NCBI GenBank assembly: GCA_016183835.1
Contig: JACPDV010000026.1
Span: forward strand, 1-5,374
Length of the DNA stretch: 5,374 nt
DNA from: Armatimonadota bacterium
GTDB taxonomy: Bacteria > Armatimonadota > UBA10988
Direction of reading: 5' to 3'
Positions within the stretch are counted from its first letter, which is position 1. Every line of letters starts with the position of its first letter. Both the position numbers and the translations under genes were made by a program. Under the pieces are notes generated by a model that saw only the letters and a program-made list of their open reading frames with translations, was not told where the DNA came from and did no database searches. Below are positions 5,139 to 5,374 of the stretch, piece by piece.

Positions 5139-5316
5139 GTTCGACTTCCGCACTTCTCGGTGCCGCCGAACCCGCTCCGCTCCTGGAGCGGGTCGGATTC
5201 CTGAGCCCACGGCAATACGCGGAGGGTTCAGAAAAGCCCGTCGGCCACCAGTACGCCGTGGTTGCGGAGCGGTGCGACGGCTCTGGGGGCCGATCCCAAA
5301 AGTGCGAAAGTCGAAC
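5139..5316. mobile_element. 178-bp MITE-like element with long imperfect terminal inverted repeats
   Basis: The left end GTTCGACTTCCGCACTT (5139-5155) is the inverted complement of the right end AAGTGCGAAAGTCGAAC (5300-5316), with 16 of 17 positions matching. Pairing goes on imperfectly to 5160/5295, giving 19 of 22 in total. The two ends are followed outward by TAA (5136-5138 and 5317-5319), which fits a 3-bp target duplication. The left TAA is the pabBC stop codon, so insertion would leave the coding frame intact. There is no transposase or credible ORF inside, so it would be a non-autonomous element mobilised in trans. Target sites of TNA type are reported for some IS5-family groups, but no family is assigned here. 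The alternative is a structured RNA or a bidirectional terminator; the interior also folds into hairpins. Confidence 0.5.
5166..5196 (+). terminator. strong stem-loop after pabBC, inside the inverted-repeat element
   Basis: ACCCGCTCC-GCTCCT-GGAGCGGGT (5170-5193) is a perfect 9-bp stem with a 6-base loop. It is extended by CCG/CGG across one bulged A to 12 bp. It lies 27 bases after the pabBC stop. The following bases (ATTCCTGAG) lack a U-run, so intrinsic termination is uncertain. It may equally be one arm of a larger folded element. Confidence 0.4.
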
Positions 5317-5319
5317 TAA

Positions 5320-5374
5320 GAGGGCGTCTTGAAACCCACGTCCGCACCTCTCCCGCCGGGAGAGGTCGGCCGTC
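5320..5374. other. noncoding tail of the window
   Basis: Apart from the 21-bp palindrome I see no start codon with a ribosome binding site and no coding signature here. The next gene, if close, begins beyond the window. Confidence 0.4.
5346..5366. repeat. 21-bp palindromic repeat-like hairpin
   Basis: ACCTCTCCCG-C-CGGGAGAGGT is a perfect inverted repeat; as RNA it is a 9-bp stem with a GCC loop. Neither side has a T-run. CCTCTCCC/GGGAGAGG hairpins are common dispersed intergenic palindromes in GC-rich genomes, so I read it as a REP-like unit or a terminator stem belonging to whatever follows the window. Copy number cannot be judged here. Confidence 0.45.

Noticed and set aside
4341..5210. 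289-codon minus-strand open frame opposite pabBC
   Set aside because: It lies antisense to a gene with strong family motifs, has shadow-like composition and shows no recognisable domain.
4979..5332. 117-codon open frame across the pabBC end and the inverted-repeat element
   Set aside because: It begins inside pabBC as a shadow, has no ribosome binding site, and its residues inside the element show no coding pattern.
5147..5352. Short direct similarity TCCGCACTTCTC (5147-5158) and TCCGCACCTCTC (5341-5352)
   Set aside because: The match is only 12 bases with one mismatch, in GC-rich DNA. The second copy belongs to the separate palindrome and gives no consistent element boundary.
1..5374. CRISPR array, tRNA or rRNA
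   Set aside because: I saw no regularly spaced direct repeats, no tRNA cloverleaf with a T-loop motif and no rRNA-like conserved stretch.

Overview
The window is GC-rich (roughly 70% by eye, with G/C-dominated third codon positions). It carries five genes, or groups of genes, typical of a free-living environmental bacterium. No taxonomic marker is present. The mix of a D-aminoacylase-type amidohydrolase, Flp-like pilins and a PabB-PabC fusion would fit a soil lineage such as Rokubacteria/Methylomirabilota or a deltaproteobacterium; this is a low-confidence guess.

Layout. (1) Bases 2-1441, plus strand: the 3' part of an N-acyl-D-amino-acid deacylase-like gene whose first ~60 codons lie outside the window. 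(2) Bases 1448-3221, minus strand: four genes in one direction. In transcription order they are a pilin-like protein with a long Pro/Ser/Thr tail (3221-2751), a 117-base gap full of palindromes, a short Flp-type pilin (2633-2403), a lipoprotein of unknown family (2382-1915) and a membrane-anchored protein with a carboxypeptidase-regulatory-like beta domain (1918-1448). The last two overlap by ATGA. (3) Bases 3222-3392: a divergent intergenic region that contains, on the minus strand, a near-consensus sigma-54 -24/-12 promoter facing the pilin cluster. (4) Bases 3393-5138, plus strand: a pabB-pabC fusion for 4-aminobenzoate (folate) synthesis. (5) Bases 5139-5374: noncoding. It holds a 178-bp element with long imperfect terminal inverted repeats flanked by TAA, where the left TAA is the pabBC stop codon. 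A separate 21-bp palindrome lies near the window end.

How the parts relate. The deacylase and pabBC are metabolic genes with no obvious functional link to the middle cluster. The middle cluster looks like a small cell-surface unit: two prepilin-peptidase substrates followed by a lipoprotein and an anchored beta-domain protein, probably under sigma-54 control. No tad/pil assembly ATPase, platform protein or prepilin peptidase is in the window, so these would have to be supplied from elsewhere.

Most interesting signals: the sigma-54 promoter on an unusual pilin cassette, and the 178-bp inverted-repeat element. That element can also be drawn as a closed multibranched RNA, and it sits exactly on the stop codon of pabBC.
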